Below, one piece after another: positions 16,507-19,100 of a DNA stretch of 19,100 nt. Under the pieces are notes generated by a model that was not told the DNA's origin, made no database searches, and worked only from the letters and a program-made list of their open reading frames with translations. This DNA comes from an uncultured Woeseia sp. GTDB lineage: Bacteria; Pseudomonadota; Gammaproteobacteria; Steroidobacterales; Woeseiaceae. Where the stretch lies: assembly GCA_937925605.1 (NCBI GenBank), contig CALALV010000100.1:1-19100 (forward strand), written 5' to 3'. A program made the position numbers and the translations under genes. Within the stretch, counting starts at the first letter, position 1, and the number at the start of each line of letters is the position of its first letter.

Positions 16507-18117
16507 TCAGTTGCGCCAGCGCAGCGAGAGCGCGTACTGGCTGCGGACGTACTCCACGCGCGCGTCGTTCGACGCGACCTCGGCGTAGTCGTAGCTGCCG
16601 ACGAGGGCGAGCGTATCGGTCAGCTCCCAGCGCGCGCTGAGCCGGCCGTCGGCGGTCTCCAGCGTCCGCCGGCCCGCGGCCGGGTCGTTGAACGCGAAAG
16701 CACGCACGAAGTTGTAGTTGCGGTACCAGCCTTCCGCGCTCAGCTTGACCCGGTCGCCGAGCGTCAGGCTGAACTCCGCGCCGTAGCTGTCGCGGATGTA
16801 GTCGTTGTAGCCGACGTGTTCGTCGGTGCGCTCGGTGCGCGCGTAGCGCAGGCCGAACCAGAACCAGCGCGTGATCCGCTGGCGCGCGGTGGCGCCGAAG
16901 TTCACGTAGTCGTAGCGCACGGGCGGGTTGCCGAGTGCCTGGCTGCCGTCCAGCGAGTACGAGGGCCGCTCGCCGAAGCGGCGGGTCCAGTAGTCGCCCT
17001 CGAGGCGGATCAGCGAGGTCGACGTGAAGCGGTACTGGGCGCTCAGGCCGCCGCGCAGGTACTCGTGGTCGTACTCCGGCAGGTCGGCGACGCTGTTGTA
17101 GTTCCAGATCTGGCCCTTGCCGTAGACGTTGAAGGACAGCCGCGAGAACGACTGGCGCGCCCACAGTTCCGGGCCGTAGCGGCGGTACTCGAAGCGGTCG
17201 CCCGCGGGCTGCCCGTCGACGACGCGTTCGCTGCCGTCGTCGCGGTCGTACCAGATCTCGTCGTGCTCGGCGATCGTGAACGCGCTCTCGATCTTGCGTT
17301 CCCGGTTTTCCGAGCGGCGGTGATAGCGGGAGCCGAAGGCGAGCTGCTGCGAGTACTCGCTGCCGTACTCGAGCTCGGCGTCCGGGTAGTAGCGCCCGGC
17401 CAGGCGGTAGCTCGCGAAGAAGGCCTCGTGGTCGAAGCTGCCGACCGCGTAACGCGCCTCGAGGTCGAGCGGGTAGTACAGGCCGGACTGCACGACCGGC
17501 GTGACGGTCGGGTTGCCGGCCTGCGCGCGGTCGACGTAGGCATTCTCGGGGCTGCGGAAGACGTTGTCGTCGCTGCCGATGCCGAGCTCGACGTCGACGC
17601 TGAAGCCGCCCGGTCTCTCGACCGGCCGGAACGCGGGCTCGCTGCCGGCGACGGCGGGCAGGTCGTCGTTTTCGAGCCGCGCGATCGCCCGCGCCGCCAG
17701 CGCCGCGAGCTCAGGGCGCGCGGACTGCTCGCGCACCGGGCGGAAATGCCGGAGCGCCGTGGACCGGTCGCCGGCGGCCATCGCGGTCAGCCCGAGGTTG
17801 TACTCGACGACGGTCGCGAAGCCGGGCGCCGTGGCCGCGCGCTCGAAGGCCTCGCGGGCGCGCCGGAACTGCCGGGCACGGTAGTGGGCGACGCCCGTGT
17901 TGTAGTGCAAGAGCGGGCTGTCGTAGCCCGCGTCGAGCGCCTGCTCGTAGCGCAGCAGCGCGGCCCAGTACAGTCCGTCGCGGAACAGCCGGTTGCCGTC
18001 CTCGAACAGCTCCGGCTCGGTCTCCGCGAGCACGGCGGCGGGCGCCAGCAGCAGGCAGGCGCAGAGCAGGGGCAGGCGGGCTGCGGACGGTCGGCGGATC
18101 GGTCGCATCGGTCGCAT
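16507..18117 (-). CDS. TPR-containing outer-membrane beta-barrel protein (Slam/DUF560-like architecture)
   Basis: The 536-residue protein has a signal peptide (arginine-rich start, LPLLCACLLLAPAAVLA, cleavage after about residue 31), about three TPR units at 35-135, a short linker, and from about 172 a long run of alternating hydrophobic/polar strands with many Tyr, Trp and Arg that should form an outer-membrane barrel, ending ...YALSLRWRN. The barrel opens with SVDVELGIGSDDNVFRSP (173-190), a phrase common at the start of such barrels. Periplasmic TPR plus barrel is the layout of Slam lipoprotein-surface-display proteins (DUF560) and of some polysaccharide exporters; I cannot assign the family. 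Two in-frame ATGs (18117 and 18108) lie in the repeat GGTCGCATC, and neither has a clear ribosome site. It is separated from uvrD by 98 bases. No obvious substrate gene lies next to it unless the acidic secreted protein is one. Confidence 0.85.
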   Translation of the reverse strand: MRPMRPIRRPSAARLPLLCACLLLAPAAVLAETEPELFEDGNRLFRDGLYWAALLRYEQALDAGYDSPLLHYNTGVAHYRARQFRRAREAFERAATAPGFATVVEYNLGLTAMAAGDRSTALRHFRPVREQSARPELAALAARAIARLENDDLPAVAGSEPAFRPVERPGGFSVDVELGIGSDDNVFRSPENAYVDRAQAGNPTVTPVVQSGLYYPLDLEARYAVGSFDHEAFFASYRLAGRYYPDAELEYGSEYSQQLAFGSRYHRRSENRERKIESAFTIAEHDEIWYDRDDGSERVVDGQPAGDRFEYRRYGPELWARQSFSRLSFNVYGKGQIWNYNSVADLPEYDHEYLRGGLSAQYRFTSTSLIRLEGDYWTRRFGERPSYSLDGSQALGNPPVRYDYVNFGATARQRITRWFWFGLRYARTERTDEHVGYNDYIRDSYGAEFSLTLGDRVKLSAEGWYRNYNFVRAFAFNDPAAGRRTLETADGRLSARWELTDTLALVGSYDYAEVASNDARVEYVRSQYALSLRWRN

Positions 18118-18220
18118 CGGCGGTCAGAAAGGCGTCGTCGCCTAAACTACCCAAAGCGGCGGCGCTTGCCAGCGATTCCTGTCAAAACCGCGACGTAGCT
18201 CAAGGATTTCGGGCCAATCC

Positions 18221-18261
18221 GGGGCGCCGGCGGGCCCTACGGGCGGTCCCGCCGGCGTCCC
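18221..18261 (-). terminator. Strong hairpin downstream of the acidic-protein gene
   Basis: Arms 18221-18237 and 18245-18261 are reverse complements at 15 of 17 positions (shared core CGCCGGCGGG) with a 7-base loop. It lies 16 bases beyond the stop of the acidic-protein gene. No U-tract follows, so it is either a non-classical terminator or an mRNA-stabilising end structure. Confidence 0.5.
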
Positions 18262-18276
18262 GAACCGGTGCGGCGC

Positions 18277-18696
18277 TCAGACGGCCTCGTCGGTCGGCTC
18301 GTCGTCGCCCTCGTCCTCGTCGTCCGGCAGATCGTCGAAATCGTCGTCCTCGACGTCCTCTTCTTCCTCGAAGTCGTCTTCCTCGTCGAGGTCCCGCTCG
18401 AGGTCGTCGTCGACGTCGTCGTGCTCGAAGTCGTCCTCGATGCCGTCGAACTCGCGCGCGGCTTCCTCGTCGCCGGCCTCGCCGGGGTCGGCGCCGTCCT
18501 CGTCGTCGTCGATGACGAGGTCTTCGTCGGGTCCGCGCATCTCGCTCAGATCGTCGAGGTCGTCGACCTCGTCGAGCACCTGGATCGTGACCTCGAGTTC
18601 GTCGTGCTCGTCGGCCTGCGTCGCCGGCGCGAGCGCCAGCAGGCCAAGCGTGCAGCCCAGCGCACAGCCCCGTTGCAATCCATTGATCCGTTTCAT
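18277..18696 (-). CDS. Secreted, extremely acidic low-complexity protein
   Basis: The 139-residue product starts MKRINGLQRGCALGCTLGLL and has a signal peptide ending near ATQA (residue 28). By my count 64 of the remaining 111 residues are Asp or Glu (about 58%), with no lysine and only three arginines; scattered Phe in DDF-type phrases (F83, F90, F109, F120) are nearly the only aromatic residues. No known domain is visible; it should be disordered and able to bind many cations such as calcium. A strong AAGGAG site is present 5 bases before the ATG, and the start overlaps the upstream gene's stop as ATGA, so the gene is translated in coupling with it. The reading frame is supported by the ribosome site, the signal peptide and the overlap; the plus-strand GTC-rich pattern is simply its GAC/GAG codons. 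Function unknown. Confidence 0.8.
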   Translation of the reverse strand: MKRINGLQRGCALGCTLGLLALAPATQADEHDELEVTIQVLDEVDDLDDLSEMRGPDEDLVIDDDEDGADPGEAGDEEAAREFDGIEDDFEHDDVDDDLERDLDEEDDFEEEEDVEDDDFDDLPDDEDEGDDEPTDEAV

Positions 18697-19100
18697 GTCG
18701 TCTCCTTCGCGTCGTGCGTCCGTGTCGTGATCTGCAGCCGGAACGTGCGTTCCGCGCCGCCGTGTTCGAGCCGCGCCAGCAGTTCGCCGCCGGCTCCGTC
18801 CATGGCGACCAGCGTCAGCGGCAGCAGGTTGCGCCCGGCCTCGAGGCTGGTGTGCCAGCTCACCTCGCGCCGGCCGGGAAAGCCGGCCAGCGCGACGCCG
18901 GGCGGCAGCTCGACCGTGAGCCGCGCGTCGGCGAGCGCGCTGCCGGAATCGAACAGCAGGCGCAGCGTGTGCGGTTCGGCGACCGTCATAGTGATCCCCG
19001 GCAGGCCCGGCGCGGGCGCCTGCGAAAGCGGTGGCGCGCCGACCAGCCACAGCGCCAGCGACGCGGCGATCAGCGCGCCGCTCGCTGCGCCCAGCCAGCG
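18693..19100 (-). CDS. Membrane protein with periplasmic C-terminal domain, probable anti-sigma factor (5' end outside window)
   Basis: The frame is open to the right edge; 135 residues are visible. An internal ATG at 18989 would give a 98-residue protein, but the preceding in-frame codons encode a convincing transmembrane helix (GALIAASLALWLVG, just inside the edge) followed by a Pro/Ala linker, so the gene most likely starts outside the window. After the linker is a beta-rich domain of about 90 residues with LRLLFDSGSALADARLTVEL, PPGVALAGFPGRREVSW and GGELLARLEHGG. I recall this arrangement (zinc-finger N-terminus, one helix, such a C-terminal domain) from anti-sigma factors encoded beside ECF sigma factors in gammaproteobacteria, but the diagnostic N-terminus is not visible. 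It overlaps the acidic secreted protein by ATGA, so the two are coexpressed. Confidence 0.7.
   Translation of the reverse strand, partial: RWLGAASGALIAASLALWLVGAPPLSQAPAPGLPGITMTVAEPHTLRLLFDSGSALADARLTVELPPGVALAGFPGRREVSWHTSLEAGRNLLPLTLVAMDGAGGELLARLEHGGAERTFRLQITTRTHDAKETT

Noticed and set aside
11324..16588. A stop-free plus-strand frame of about 1750 codons antisense to trkH, trkA and uvrD
   Set aside because: It mirrors the codon bias of three well-identified genes on the other strand; the translation is rich in Arg, Val, Asp and His repeats with no domain.
18118..18200. Perfect TTGACA on the minus strand upstream of the barrel gene as a promoter
   Set aside because: No acceptable -10 lies 15-19 bases downstream, so it was not called as a promoter.
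18286..18540. GTC/GAC-rich simple-sequence tract as a tandem repeat or microsatellite
   Set aside because: The units are irregular and follow Asp/Glu codons of a frame with a signal peptide and strong ribosome site; it is coding low complexity.

Overview
The window is a GC-rich, densely packed bacterial chromosome segment. Gene content (tatABC, dtd, trkAH, uvrD, TRAP permeases, an ACE-like M2 dipeptidase beside a POT transporter, abundant TPR and outer-membrane proteins) and codon use suggest a gammaproteobacterium, perhaps of the Xanthomonadales/Chromatiales/Wenzhouxiangella-Woeseia type. The lineage is inferred from protein style only. All genes except dctP lie on the minus strand. No tRNA, rRNA, CRISPR array or transposase was seen.

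Layout, left to right. (1) Positions 1-5060 hold a minus-strand cluster transcribed POT oligopeptide transporter -> lipoprotein M2 peptidyl-dipeptidase -> HerA/DUF87-type ATPase, the last cut by the window edge. The first two make a coherent peptide-scavenging pair: the envelope enzyme would cut oligopeptides to dipeptides and the proton symporter would import them. (2) Positions 5061-5394 are non-coding: a likely promoter for the POT gene and a long inverted-repeat element of REP/MITE style. (3) Positions 5395-7493 hold dtd followed by tatA-tatB-tatC, with a candidate promoter in front of tatA. (4) Positions 7494-7988 are non-coding: a very GC-rich part with a perfect 10-bp hairpin, then an AT-rich island before dctP. 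(5) Positions 7989-10995 hold a TRAP transporter split into two convergent units: dctP (plus strand, Tat-type signal) meets dctQ-dctM (minus strand) with 6 bases between the stop codons.

(6) Positions 10992-14161 hold trkA -> trkH -> small TPR protein -> dctQ -> dctM, a tight minus-strand chain in which trkH/TPR and TPR/dctQ overlap by stop-start coupling. This puts potassium uptake and the TRAP membrane subunits in one probable transcript. (7) uvrD follows, with its own possible extended -10 promoter. (8) A 536-residue TPR plus outer-membrane beta-barrel protein resembles the Slam/DUF560 architecture. (9) At the right edge, a partial membrane protein with one transmembrane helix and a periplasmic domain (probably the C-terminus of an anti-sigma factor) overlaps by ATGA a secreted protein whose mature part is about 58% Asp+Glu.

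The least explained and most interesting parts are the acidic secreted protein with its membrane partner, the trk-TPR-dctQM coupling with convergent dctP, the Slam-like barrel, and the two structured non-coding regions.
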